Of a DNA stretch of 64,000 nt, positions 33,108 to 42,151 are shown in pieces. Source of the DNA: Pelagicoccus mobilis (GTDB taxonomy: Bacteria > Verrucomicrobiota > Verrucomicrobiia > Opitutales > Opitutaceae). Numbering within the stretch: the first letter of the stretch is position 1; each line of letters begins with the position of its first letter. The stretch lies in contig NZ_JAENIL010000040.1 of the NCBI RefSeq assembly GCF_016595505.1, positions 1 to 64,000 of the forward strand, given 5' to 3'. Made by a program: the position numbers and the translations under genes. Under the pieces are notes generated by a model, which ran no database searches, was not told the DNA's origin, and saw only the letters and a list, made by a program, of their open reading frames with translations.

Positions 33108-34148
33108 TCACTCGGAAAGGTTAATCTTCACAACACCACCACAATTCCCTTCCGGTCTCTGGACCGCGTTGAAAAGATAATCGGGTTTCCCGTCTTTCAG
33201 CAAAATCTGGTCCCGTTCACAACGCTTGTCATCCCTCATCGGATAATAAGTCGCTCCTTGGTGTTTGGCCCGCTTCGGATAGGACCAGTTCAATCCGTCC
33301 TCAGAGGACAAATACAAACTGCTCAGCCAATCCCAGTTTCCCATATCGCGGATCACACAATGGAACTTTCCATTCCAATAAAACAAGGTGGGGTCTTCCG
33401 TCTGTCCGTTTACTCCCTCGAACTTATCGATGACCGGGTTCCCCTCGTATTTTAGATAGGGACCTTCCAGCGAATCAGCAAAGGCTACTCCCGTCTTCCG
33501 ACGATCATCGTGGTTGCGATCCCAAGCCCGGTAGTAGATCCAGTATTGGCCATTCGGGTGCTTCACAAACGCGGGATTTACCACGCAATATTCATCCCAA
33601 TCGTCTGGGTTATTGGATACATCGATTATCGGCCTATCGAAACGTTTCCACGGACCATACGGATTGTCAGCGATCGCCATCCCCACTCGCTGACTTCCTG
33701 CCTCCTGCGCACGATCTCTCCACGTTTCCGCCTTCGAGATATCATTACCGATATAGAGCAGCACGTACTTTCCAACAACACGGTAGATTGAAGGATTGTG
33801 TATCGAACTAGCGTCCCAGTACCCAGGTCCCCTGCCCTGTAAAATGCTACCTTGCACCTTGTAAGGGCCTTCAGGTTTGTCAGCCACCGCGTGACCAATT
33901 TCGCCGTTTCTCAGCCAATGCCCTTTATCCGGAATGATCGCGAAATAGACGTGTACCTTTCCCTCATCGTCATAGACCGCCGAGCACCCCCAAACGCGGT
34001 ACCCATCTTGGTCTTGCAATATCAAGTTCCCCTCTGAGCTGAGACTCTTGCTCAACCAAGACTCCTCGAGCTTCGGAGCCTCCGCCGAAGCCAAAAGAAG
34101 CGAAGCAATAAAACAAAGGATACAAACAATGCTCTTCAGTTGGTTCAT
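33108..34148 (-). CDS. Secreted five-bladed beta-propeller glycoside hydrolase (GH43/GH117-like)
   Basis: 346 residues with signal peptide IVCILCFIASLLLASAEA. Repeated blade signatures are visible: HVYFAIIPD, VGKYVLLYIGNDI, GQYWIYYRAWDRN, GKFHCVIRDMG, DGLNWSYPKRA, together with NGQTEDPTLFYWNGKFH, in which an acidic residue sits at the propeller centre. Such exported propellers accompany sulfatases and GH29 in algal-polysaccharide clusters, and GH117 enzymes remove 3,6-anhydrogalactose. Exact family and substrate are uncertain. It is transcribed with the GH29 gene 20 bp upstream. Confidence 0.72.
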   Translation of the reverse strand: MNQLKSIVCILCFIASLLLASAEAPKLEESWLSKSLSSEGNLILQDQDGYRVWGCSAVYDDEGKVHVYFAIIPDKGHWLRNGEIGHAVADKPEGPYKVQGSILQGRGPGYWDASSIHNPSIYRVVGKYVLLYIGNDISKAETWRDRAQEAGSQRVGMAIADNPYGPWKRFDRPIIDVSNNPDDWDEYCVVNPAFVKHPNGQYWIYYRAWDRNHDDRRKTGVAFADSLEGPYLKYEGNPVIDKFEGVNGQTEDPTLFYWNGKFHCVIRDMGNWDWLSSLYLSSEDGLNWSYPKRAKHQGATYYPMRDDKRCERDQILLKDGKPDYLFNAVQRPEGNCGGVVKINLSE

Positions 34149-34168
34149 TTCGATTCCTCTCTTAACGT

Positions 34169-35680
34169 TTAATTACTCAGATCAATTCGGTAAACCAAAG
34201 CGGCATCCGCTTCAGCAGGCTTCACCTTCGGCTGCGTCACAAGCAGTCCCTTCTTCGTCCGCTTCCACTTAACCGGCTCCTTACTGCCAAGAACGGATAC
34301 AGCTTTCACTTTCAGCCCTTTCGCATCACCCGCAAAAACCGTCAGCTCACGTTCGCTCTGCTCGTTGTTCCAACCAAGCTGGATAGCATAGACTGTATCC
34401 CCTTTCTGGGTATACCGGATGTCTTTTGCATTCAGTTTTTTTAGACCCTTCTTAATCGCCCCGTATTCATTCCAGACATCCTCAGGGTCACGTTTCAACT
34501 CAGTGGGACCTTCACCAAACACCACAAAAGGCCGTGTTTCGTAGATGGCCTCTCCGTAGAGCTTCATCCAAGCTCCTATTCCTTTCATCGCCTCGACTTG
34601 CTCTTCGGGCATCGTTCCATCTGCCATCGGTCCCGCAGAGAGCAGCATGACTCCATTCTTGCTCACCACTTCCGCCAGCATTCGGATCGCCTGCTTCGGG
34701 TCTAACGCCGTTCGCTTCGCTTGGTTGTAGCACCATGATGCTCCCAGAATGAAATCGGTAATCCAGACTTCCGAGGTGATGTCTTCCATCGTGGCTCGTT
34801 CCACGTTTACCACGGCTAAGTCTGTCGGGAAGAACGTCCCCTTGGTATTCACCACAACATCCTTCCCCTCGGCGGCCGCCTTATTGAAGTAATTGGCTAA
34901 AAACTGCTGGCGATGAGACTCCTTTATGTAGCGTTGCCCAAAGTCCATCCAGATGTAGTCGGGGCAATGCGCTTCGATCACCTCATTCAGCTTTCCCAAC
35001 CAAAGTTCATTAGCTTCATCGTAAGTCATGTTACCGTAGAGTGTTCGATACTGCTCGTCTTGCGGCACCTCGACATCCTCGTAAACCCAGTTGTGTCTAC
35101 TAACTGGCCGCAGCCAAGTATTCTCAGGCTTCGGGTAGAACATCATGTGAAACCCGTGGTGAAAGGTAGCCATATATTTTAGGTCACGCTTCTTCACCTC
35201 GTCACCAATCGCTTTCACAACATCGATCCCCGGCCCCATAACCGCCGAGTTCCATTCATTCACCTCGCTATCCCAAAGCGAAAAACCATCATGATGCTCC
35301 GCGATCGAACCGATAAACTTTGCTCCCATGTCCTCGAACATATCTACCCATTCCTTAGCATCGAACTTGTCGGCTTTCCATTGAGGAATGAAATCATGGT
35401 AATGCATCTCGGGGCCGTAGGTGTTTTTATGATACTCGTAAATATCACTCCCCCAACCCTCGCGGTCATGTATATACATCCAGCGTGGATACCATTCGCT
35501 TCCCCACGCCGGCACCGAATAAACGCCCCAGTGGAAGTAAACACCGAGCTTCGCATCCGCAAACCACTCAGGCACCGCTTCGTGCCGCTTGAGCGAATCC
35601 CAATCAGCAGAGTAAGGAGCTGCCGCCAACGAGCCGCAGCAAGTAAACAGCAAGGAGAAAGCCGTCAGAACATTTTTCAT
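34169..35680 (-). CDS. Secreted alpha-L-fucosidase, GH29
   Basis: 503 residues, signal peptide VLTAFSLLFTCCGSLAAA. GH29 core: WFADAKLGVYFHWGVYSVPAWGSEWY is present (described in parts: KLGVYFHWG and SVPAWGSEWY), then GSIAEHHDGFSLW (about 124-136) and YIWMDFG with the nucleophile Asp246. The C-terminal 130 residues form a beta-sandwich (YTQKGDTVYAIQLGW). It removes terminal fucose or a related deoxy/galactosyl residue by a retaining mechanism. First of a two-gene minus-strand unit with the propeller enzyme. Confidence 0.95.
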   Translation of the reverse strand: MKNVLTAFSLLFTCCGSLAAAPYSADWDSLKRHEAVPEWFADAKLGVYFHWGVYSVPAWGSEWYPRWMYIHDREGWGSDIYEYHKNTYGPEMHYHDFIPQWKADKFDAKEWVDMFEDMGAKFIGSIAEHHDGFSLWDSEVNEWNSAVMGPGIDVVKAIGDEVKKRDLKYMATFHHGFHMMFYPKPENTWLRPVSRHNWVYEDVEVPQDEQYRTLYGNMTYDEANELWLGKLNEVIEAHCPDYIWMDFGQRYIKESHRQQFLANYFNKAAAEGKDVVVNTKGTFFPTDLAVVNVERATMEDITSEVWITDFILGASWCYNQAKRTALDPKQAIRMLAEVVSKNGVMLLSAGPMADGTMPEEQVEAMKGIGAWMKLYGEAIYETRPFVVFGEGPTELKRDPEDVWNEYGAIKKGLKKLNAKDIRYTQKGDTVYAIQLGWNNEQSERELTVFAGDAKGLKVKAVSVLGSKEPVKWKRTKKGLLVTQPKVKPAEADAALVYRIDLSN

Positions 35681-35886
35681 ATCTCGGGGTAGTTTAAGAT
35701 AGTGCTACAAAAAGGTATGAGACCACCCCCAGACCTCCGAAACGACTAGATTGTCAACTCAAGCATTTGAGCCGGAAACTCCTGCCCATCGAGGGTTCAA
35801 ATCCACCTAAACAAGATTAATATTTGGCAAAACAACTCGACGTAGAACGAGGAGTTCATCGCTACCAACAGGCGACTCCCTGAAAA

Positions 35887-36417
35887 CTACCAGAGCTCCG
35901 GCTTTCTCAACGGCTTTACACAAGAGATCGGAATCGTGGACTTTGGCATCTCAGCCTCGTTCAATACGATGCCCAACCAGCCAAACGGATACTGAAGCTT
36001 ATAAGGTGGGAGGAATCGTTCAGCGACTTCGGGCGAGAATCCAAAACGAGAATAGTAGGCAGGGTCTCCATAAACGAGCAGAGCCGAGACTCCGCAGTGC
36101 ACAATCTCCTCCATTCCCTTCCTGACCAATCGTGAACCAGTCCCCTTCCTTTGCTTTGTAGTCTCCACCGCCAGCGGTGCCATGGTATAACCAACAATGT
36201 TTCCCTTGATCTTGGAAAATACAGGTGAAAACGCTACATGCCCCAAGACGCGCCCACCCTCCTCAGCAACAAGACTCAATACCGATGGATCGCTCTCTTC
36301 CTTTAGCAGCTCGATCGCGAGGTCTGCCACCTCCTCTCTCTCCTCCGCAGGGAAAGCCTCCAGATAGATTTCACGAATAACTGCTTCGTCAGCGAGTTTG
36401 GCGTTCCTAATTTTCAC
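35887..36417 (-). CDS. GNAT-family N-acetyltransferase
   Basis: 176 residues, cytoplasmic. The acetyl-CoA-binding pattern is KQRKGTGSRLVRKGM (Q/RxxGxG/A), preceded by GYTMAPLAVET and followed by VYGDPAYYSRFGFSPE, a sequence typical of the YhbS-like branch. The start overlaps the end of the upstream esterase gene by 11 bp, so translation is probably coupled. Substrate unknown; it is unlikely to be part of polysaccharide breakdown. Confidence 0.9.
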   Translation of the reverse strand: MKIRNAKLADEAVIREIYLEAFPAEEREEVADLAIELLKEESDPSVLSLVAEEGGRVLGHVAFSPVFSKIKGNIVGYTMAPLAVETTKQRKGTGSRLVRKGMEEIVHCGVSALLVYGDPAYYSRFGFSPEVAERFLPPYKLQYPFGWLGIVLNEAEMPKSTIPISCVKPLRKPELW

Positions 36418-37582
36418 TTAGGTTCCTTTCCTCCTTCGTATCCCTATTTTGTGTACAGCTATAAATGATTCGCGGCGGGCACTTTTTGAAGAACTTCCAA
36501 ATCTCTTCGTATCCGCTAAAATCAAGACTCACTTTTCCGGTGATCGCTTCTCGCTCCGCAACCTGAGCGATGCCGGGCATTCGGTGTCCACCGTTTCGAA
36601 TCAAGTAATACTGCACGAGCACACAGTCATCGCCAGCTGGATACAGTCGACATTCAGTCCGTGTTCCATCTTCTGGATCCAGATCGGGAAGCAGCGACTT
36701 CGTTGGCTTAGCCGAAATTTTATTATGCAAAAGGTATAATCCTAACATCTCCTCGGTCGCGATGACTCGACCACGACGATCACGCCCGAGGATTGCACCA
36801 CCATCAATTGGAACAAACGTATCTTGATCTCCTTGAATAACGAACAAAGAGACCGGGTAGACCGGCTTAAAGTCCTTCGCTAACGGCTCTGCCAATCCTC
36901 CGATGACTGGAGCAATTCCAGCAAAAACATCGGAGGCTTCGACAGCGAGACGATGCGAAAAAATAGCTCCATTAGAAATCCCAGCTGCAAAGACACGTGA
37001 GCGATCAACAGCATAGAGTTCACTCACCTTCTCGACGATCTGGCGTACAAACTTCACATCATCCACACCCTCGACTTGAGAAACGATGTTACGAGCGCTA
37101 CGACCATCATTCCAGTTACCTTTCCACGCGTTTGGGTAAACCGCGATAAAGTCGTCCCCTCCCATGAGAGGACCCATTCCAGGAACTGCCAAGCGCTGGG
37201 CAGAACCGCCCCCACCGTGAAAGAAAACAACGAGCGGAACCTTCTTTTCGAATTCCCGCTTCGGCAACTGGAGGACGTAAGAACGCTCTCTTCCATCTAC
37301 GGTCAAAAAATGCTCCGAATTGGCAAACACTGCATCCGCAGAGATCTTTGGCACCCTCGGCGTCGCGTTCCGCTTCAGAAAGGTCTGCGCTTCCATGAAG
37401 GTGATCGACCCATCATTGTTCAAATCAGCCTTCCTCCAACCTGGTTTCTTTCGGGTCTCGGCAGTCGATAAAGCTCCATCTCCATCGGCGTCCAGCTCCC
37501 TGAACATCTCAAGCCACTTCGGCGACGTCTGTGCCGAGACAGAAGTCACTAGGACAAACAGGATAAGGCTACACCATTTCAT
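36407..37582 (-). CDS. Secreted EF-hand/LpqC-type (PHB depolymerase-like) esterase
   Basis: About 391 residues from ATG 37582, which begins a clear signal peptide (LILFVLVTSVSA). Two EF-hand-like calcium loops follow (DADGDGALSTAE and DLNNDGSITFME). The rest is an alpha/beta hydrolase of the feruloyl-esterase/PHB-depolymerase type: VPLVVFFHGGGGSAQ, nucleophile elbow AAGISNGA, a late GGHRMPG with the catalytic His. It may remove acetyl or aromatic esters from polysaccharide. The C-terminus runs through KKCPPRIIYSCTQNRDTKEERN, an unusual tail that overlaps the GNAT gene and could reflect stop loss. Confidence 0.85.
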   Translation of the reverse strand: MKWCSLILFVLVTSVSAQTSPKWLEMFRELDADGDGALSTAETRKKPGWRKADLNNDGSITFMEAQTFLKRNATPRVPKISADAVFANSEHFLTVDGRERSYVLQLPKREFEKKVPLVVFFHGGGGSAQRLAVPGMGPLMGGDDFIAVYPNAWKGNWNDGRSARNIVSQVEGVDDVKFVRQIVEKVSELYAVDRSRVFAAGISNGAIFSHRLAVEASDVFAGIAPVIGGLAEPLAKDFKPVYPVSLFVIQGDQDTFVPIDGGAILGRDRRGRVIATEEMLGLYLLHNKISAKPTKSLLPDLDPEDGTRTECRLYPAGDDCVLVQYYLIRNGGHRMPGIAQVAEREAITGKVSLDFSGYEEIWKFFKKCPPRIIYSCTQNRDTKEERNLSEN

Positions 37583-37700
37583 ATGCGGTTCGCAGAGATC
37601 GAGTCTCCAAGACAACATGCGCTTCTACACATCTCAAGCTAATGCAGCCACACTCAAGACGAATCCCACCTAAAGCCTCTCCAGCGTAATGAAAAACCAA

Positions 37701-38441
37701 TCACACCGAGTGCATCTTCCGGTACGCTCGGGGCGTTAGCTCCATGAGATCTTTGAATACTTTCGAGAAATGGCTGTGATCGTAGAAACCAGTCAGCAAA
37801 GCCACCTCTGTCGTCTTCAGATCCGTTTCCCGCAGTAGCTTCGACGCTGCACTGATCCTCAGACTCTTCAGATAATCGTAGGGACTTAGGCCAAAGAGTT
37901 TGCGGAAGAGCCGATTGAATTGGCTCCGCGACAAACCCACCCGAGCGGCGAGCTCCTCCACCGTGATAGGTTCCGCAAACTGACTGTGCAAATACTCCGC
38001 GATGCCGGCTAGCTTGCTGTAGGAGTGCGGCATCGAACTCATACTATCCGTCTCCCGCCAAACACCCGCCAAGCCCACGATCTTCCCTTCCTTATCCCGG
38101 AGCGGAATCTTGCTGTAGATGATAGCGGTGTTAGAGCCGATCTCTGGAGTCGGGCACATGGCGTTAATAATCGCCTTGCCCGTACGCATTACTTCCTGGT
38201 CCTGCTTGCGATAAAGGGCCACGCGGTCCGAATACCAAAATTCGTCGCCAACTTTACCAATCGTTTCCGCTTCCGAAGCCACCCGAGCGGACGCCACCGC
38301 ACGCTGATTATTCATGGTGTGCCGCGACTCTAAGTCTTTGAAAAAGAAGGCTGTATCATGCAAACTGTCCAGCAGAGGCAATATCTGATCGAAGTTTCCT
38401 ACCTTATCCCAAAACGCCTTCTTAAAGGCCTTCGCATTCAT
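37701..38441 (-). CDS. AraC-family regulator with PAS-like N-terminal domain
   Basis: 246 residues. The N-terminal part (about 20-130: [45 protein letters not shown]) looks like a PAS sensor; the C-terminal part carries two AraC helix-turn-helix units ([25 protein letters not shown] and [21 protein letters not shown] in shorter form). It is divergent from the Gfo/Idh/MocA-DUF1080 group starting at 38532, with 90 bp between, and is the likely regulator of that group. Confidence 0.9.
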   Translation of the reverse strand: MNAKAFKKAFWDKVGNFDQILPLLDSLHDTAFFFKDLESRHTMNNQRAVASARVASEAETIGKVGDEFWYSDRVALYRKQDQEVMRTGKAIINAMCPTPEIGSNTAIIYSKIPLRDKEGKIVGLAGVWRETDSMSSMPHSYSKLAGIAEYLHSQFAEPITVEELAARVGLSRSQFNRLFRKLFGLSPYDYLKSLRISAASKLLRETDLKTTEVALLTGFYDHSHFSKVFKDLMELTPRAYRKMHSV

Positions 38442-38531
38442 GCGTCATATATACACATTTTTGAGCTGCATCTACAAGTAACGATTACACGAAATATGAG
38501 AGAATAGCGGCTGTTAACCCCCACCCACCAT

Positions 38532-39842
38532 ATGAGCCTCAATCGTAGATCTTTCATCAGGCGAAGCGGAACCGCGGCCGCCGCACTCGCTTTTCCGAGT
38601 ATCATTCCGTCCTACGTGCTCGGAGCGAACTCCCCATCCAAACGAATCACACTCGGTTTCATTGGTATGGGCGGGCAAGGAACTCAAAACAACCTGACTG
38701 GATTCCTCGGCTTACCGGATACACAGGTTCTCAGCGTCTGTGACGCCTTCCTTAGCCGGGCCCACCGGGCCAAAGCAATGGTTGACGAGCGCTACAAAAA
38801 TAACGATTGCCGGGCGTACCAAGATTTCCGCCAAATAATAAATGATCCAGCCATCGACGCAGTGGTCATCTCCACTCCCGATCATTGGCATGTCCCGATG
38901 TCGCTCATGGCGCTCGAAGCCGGCAAAGACGTTTTTTGCGAAAAGCCAACCCAGAGCATCAACGAAGGCCGCGTTCTGACGGACGCATTCGCGAAGTCAG
39001 ATCGAGTTTTCCAAGCGGGTATCGAAGACCGATCAACGATCCACTTCCACAAAATGGTCGAATGGGTGAAGAACGGAGCGATCGGCGAACTCGAACGAGT
39101 GGAGGTCATCATGCCTAAAGGCAGAGACTACGCCCTCGAAGAACCGAGCCAAATTCCTGAAGATCTAGATTGGAATCTCTGGCAAGGACCGGCCCCATTC
39201 ACCGAATACTCCCAAACCCGGGCAGGAGCAGGACAATGGCGACAAATCTCGATGTATTCGAAAGGGACGATCCTAGACATCGGTACTCATCTTGCGGATA
39301 CAGCTCAAATCGGTGTGAACGATCCAGACGTTTGCCCGATCGAGGTATCAGGCACTGGCTACATTCCCCAAAACAGAATGACCAACGTCCCGACGGAATA
39401 CGACCTGACCTACAAATACGGAAACGGCGTCGAGATGAATATCCGCAATGGAGAAGGCCTTATCTGGGATCCCGATAGCTGTTTTCTAGAATTCCAGGGG
39501 TCCAAAGGTTGGGTACGTCGCCGAACCTGGACGGCCGGTCTCGAAGCGAGCGACAAGCAGATTCTCCGCACCAAATACGCGAAAGGAGAGAGCAAGCACT
39601 GGCCGCTTCCAAAAAACGAATGGCGCAACTTCATCGACAATCTTAAAGTTCGTAGCTCCAAAACAAGCTACCCAGCTGTAGATCTTCACCATATGTCCAC
39701 CACGCTTCACATGGGGGTCATGTCCATTCAGCTCGGACGCAAACTGAAATGGAACCCCAAGAAAGAAGCATTCGTAAACGACAAGGAAGCCAATCAAATG
39801 CGCTTCCTTCCAACCGCTCGCGATTGGGAAAAAGAATCGTAG
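38532..39842 (+). CDS. Tat-exported Gfo/Idh/MocA-family oxidoreductase
   Basis: 436 residues. The Tat signal [20 protein letters not shown] is followed by an NAD(P)-binding Rossmann domain ([40 protein letters not shown] with the EKP catalytic lysine) and the C-terminal beta-sheet domain ([17 protein letters not shown]). Tat export implies that it folds with its nicotinamide cofactor in the cytoplasm and works in the periplasm, as in glucose-fructose oxidoreductase. Followed by DUF1080 and a second, homologous Tat oxidoreductase. Probably oxidises a glycoside at C3. Confidence 0.92.
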   Translation: MSLNRRSFIRRSGTAAAALAFPSIIPSYVLGANSPSKRITLGFIGMGGQGTQNNLTGFLGLPDTQVLSVCDAFLSRAHRAKAMVDERYKNNDCRAYQDFRQIINDPAIDAVVISTPDHWHVPMSLMALEAGKDVFCEKPTQSINEGRVLTDAFAKSDRVFQAGIEDRSTIHFHKMVEWVKNGAIGELERVEVIMPKGRDYALEEPSQIPEDLDWNLWQGPAPFTEYSQTRAGAGQWRQISMYSKGTILDIGTHLADTAQIGVNDPDVCPIEVSGTGYIPQNRMTNVPTEYDLTYKYGNGVEMNIRNGEGLIWDPDSCFLEFQGSKGWVRRRTWTAGLEASDKQILRTKYAKGESKHWPLPKNEWRNFIDNLKVRSSKTSYPAVDLHHMSTTLHMGVMSIQLGRKLKWNPKKEAFVNDKEANQMRFLPTARDWEKES

Positions 39843-39858
39843 CCCATTATCCCAAACT

Positions 39859-39881
39859 GTAGGGCGGCGCGCCGACCCGCC
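39859..39881. repeat. Partial REP-like half-element
   Basis: GTAGGGCGGCGCGCCGACCC-type sequence with a GGCGCGCC core, in the 57-bp gap before the DUF1080 gene. It resembles the start of the other GTAGG elements but lacks the second half. Confidence 0.5.
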
Positions 39882-39899
39882 ATCCTTCAACCTAACACC

Positions 39900-40679
39900 A
39901 TGAGAATTCCGATAGCCACACTCACGTTCCTACTCGGCACCACCCTATCCCACGCCAACGGAGGCTTCCACAGCTACGAGTTTCCCGGCTACAAGGACCT
40001 TGCCCAGATTCCAGGATCTGAATTCACCGTGCACCAGGTCGATAGGCCGCAGCCACCACGCATCCAGCCTCCGGATACAATCAAGAGCACACCGCCTCCT
40101 TCCGACGCGATCGTTCTCTTCGATGGCAATTCTCTCAACCAATTCAAAGACAACCTCTGGAGCATTGTGAATGGCAACATCGTTGCTGGAGAAAAAGGGC
40201 TCTCCACAAAGCAAGCCTTTGGCGATTTCCAAATGCACCTCGAATGGCGTACTCCCTCAGATCCCTCTATCGCCGCCAAGAAGACTGGCAGCATGGGCAA
40301 TAGCGGAATCTACATTATGGGCAAATACGAGGTGCAGATCTACGATTCCTACTCGTGCAAGATATACGCCGACGGCTCTGCTGCCGCCATCTACGGCCAG
40401 ACTCCACCACTGGTAAACGTTTGCCGTAAACCTGGCGAGTGGCAGAGCTACGACATCGCGTTTAAGGCCCCAGTCTTCGACGGAGACAAACTCGTCTCCC
40501 CCGCACGCATCACCGTTATCCACAACGGCGTACTTGTCCAAAACAACACCGAGATCCTCGGCCCAACCACACACAAGGACTACCGTCCTTACGAAGCTCA
40601 CCCCTCGAAGCTTCCGATTTACTTCCAAGGCCACTCCAGTCCCGTCCAGTACCGCAATATTTGGATACGCGAACTCTAG
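39900..40679 (+). CDS. Secreted DUF1080 (3-keto-disaccharide hydrolase-type) protein
   Basis: 259 residues with signal peptide PIATLTFLLGTTLSHA. The domain spans about 70-259: VLFDGNSLNQF, WSIVNGNIVAGEKGLSTKQAFGDFQMHLEWRTP (in parts), GNSGIYIMGKYEVQIYDSY and the closing PVQYRNIWIREL. This is the concanavalin-like jelly roll now named 3-keto-disaccharide hydrolase (PF06439). Located between two Tat-exported oxidoreductases, it probably cleaves the oxidised glycoside. Catalytic residues cannot be assigned from the sequence alone. Confidence 0.92.
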   Translation: MRIPIATLTFLLGTTLSHANGGFHSYEFPGYKDLAQIPGSEFTVHQVDRPQPPRIQPPDTIKSTPPPSDAIVLFDGNSLNQFKDNLWSIVNGNIVAGEKGLSTKQAFGDFQMHLEWRTPSDPSIAAKKTGSMGNSGIYIMGKYEVQIYDSYSCKIYADGSAAAIYGQTPPLVNVCRKPGEWQSYDIAFKAPVFDGDKLVSPARITVIHNGVLVQNNTEILGPTTHKDYRPYEAHPSKLPIYFQGHSSPVQYRNIWIREL

Positions 40680-40718
40680 TGCCCCCAAACAAGTCATACC
40701 TCATAATTCATCCTTCAA

Positions 40719-42012
40719 ATGAATCGCCGCCAATTCGTTAATCGCACCACCACCGCTGGCCTCGCTGCCGCAGCCCCTTTCGTTCTTCCTTCCACCCTTT
40801 TCGGTTCAACCGCACCGTCCAAGAAGATAACGGTTGGCTGCATAGGCATGGGACCACAAGGGACCCAGGTCAAACATGGCCGGCATCCTCAAGCACCCGA
40901 GTGCGAAAGTTGTCGCCGTCTGCGACTGTAAACTCAGTGCCGCACACGCAGCAAAAGCAATTGTCGACGAGACCTACGGCAATCAAGACTGCAAAGTCTA
41001 CCAAGACTTTCGCGAGATCCTAGGAAGCAAGGACATCGATGCTGTATCCATTTCTACCCCTGATCATTGGCACGTCCCCATGTCGCTCATGGCGATGCGA
41101 GCCGGAAAGGACGTACTCTGCGAAAAGCCGAGTCTCACCCTCTACGAAGGCCGCGAGTTGGTCGAAGAGGCAAAGCGACTCGGTCGCGTTTTCCAATGGG
41201 GCATCGAAGACCGCAGCTACGTAAAGTACTGGCTGCTTGCCGGCATCGCCCGCACCGGAGCCATTGGCGATGTCCACTCGGTCGAATGTTGCCTTCCCCT
41301 CATGAAGCAGTACCAGGTCGAAAATCCTAGTCCTGCCGCGAGCGATCTCGACTGGAATCTATGGCTCGGCCCCGCGCCTTATGTTGAGCACACACCTAGC
41401 ATAACCGAACGCATGCGCTGGCGCCAACGCATGGACTACAGCGGTGGTAGTCTCACCGATTGGGGTGCCCATCTCTGCGACACCGCCCAAGTCGCCATCG
41501 GCATGGAAGATAGCGGTCCTTCGGAAATCCTCGGCACAAGCCGAGAACGAAAGGAAGGCTCTTACGTCGACGTCCCATCCGGATTCGATATCCTGTACCG
41601 CTACTCGAACCGGAAAACCATCCGTGCCCGCGACACGGGTCGCAAGATCTCGATCCGCATCGAGGGCACCAAAGGCTGGGTGCAATGCACCAATTGGAAT
41701 GGAGAACTGACCGCTAGCGACCCCACCCTCCTCCGCAACAAGGAGCTCGGTAACCATCCCGATTTTTGGCCACGCTCAGAACGAGAACAAAAGGAGTTTA
41801 TCGACGCTGTCATAAGTCGCGGCCAAACGACCTATCATCCCGAAGCAGGGCATCGATTGTCCAGCATGCTTCACCTTGGCCACATAGCAGTGCGAGCGAA
41901 CAAGACCATCTATTGGGATCCACAAAGCGAATCGTTCACCAAAGACGCAGCAGAACACCAAGCGAGTAGCGTCTACCAACGCCCTGGTCGAAACTGGGAG
42001 AAAGACAGCTAG
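40719..42012 (+). pseudogene. Tat-exported Gfo/Idh/MocA oxidoreductase, split by a frameshift
   Basis: The first frame (40719-40931) encodes a Tat signal (MNRRQFVNRTTTAG) and the start of a Rossmann fold (TVGCIGMGPQGTQ). The second frame continues from about 40876 with [41 protein letters not shown] and the C-terminal domain to 42012. Removing one A from the AAA at 40872-40874 joins them as GTQVNMAGIL without loss, in line with the paralogue at 38532 ([11 protein letters not shown]). The remainder of the gene is intact and shows no other damage, so the lesion is recent, a sequencing error or a slippage site. Downstream of DUF1080 by 39 bp. Confidence 0.85.
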
Positions 42013-42151
42013 TTCATCGACTTTGTGTTACCCTGCACAAACGTGTGAACGCTTCGGCAAAGTCACTTGAGAATCAGTCCGTAATGAAAGCGTAAATCAA
42101 ACGATATCCCTATCAGCTGAAACAAATCTGATACCATAATCAACAAACGAC

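Noticed and set aside
35791-35808. GAGGGTTCAAATCCACC, resembling the T arm of a tRNA
   Set aside because: The stem does not pair and no acceptor, D or anticodon arm can be folded around it.
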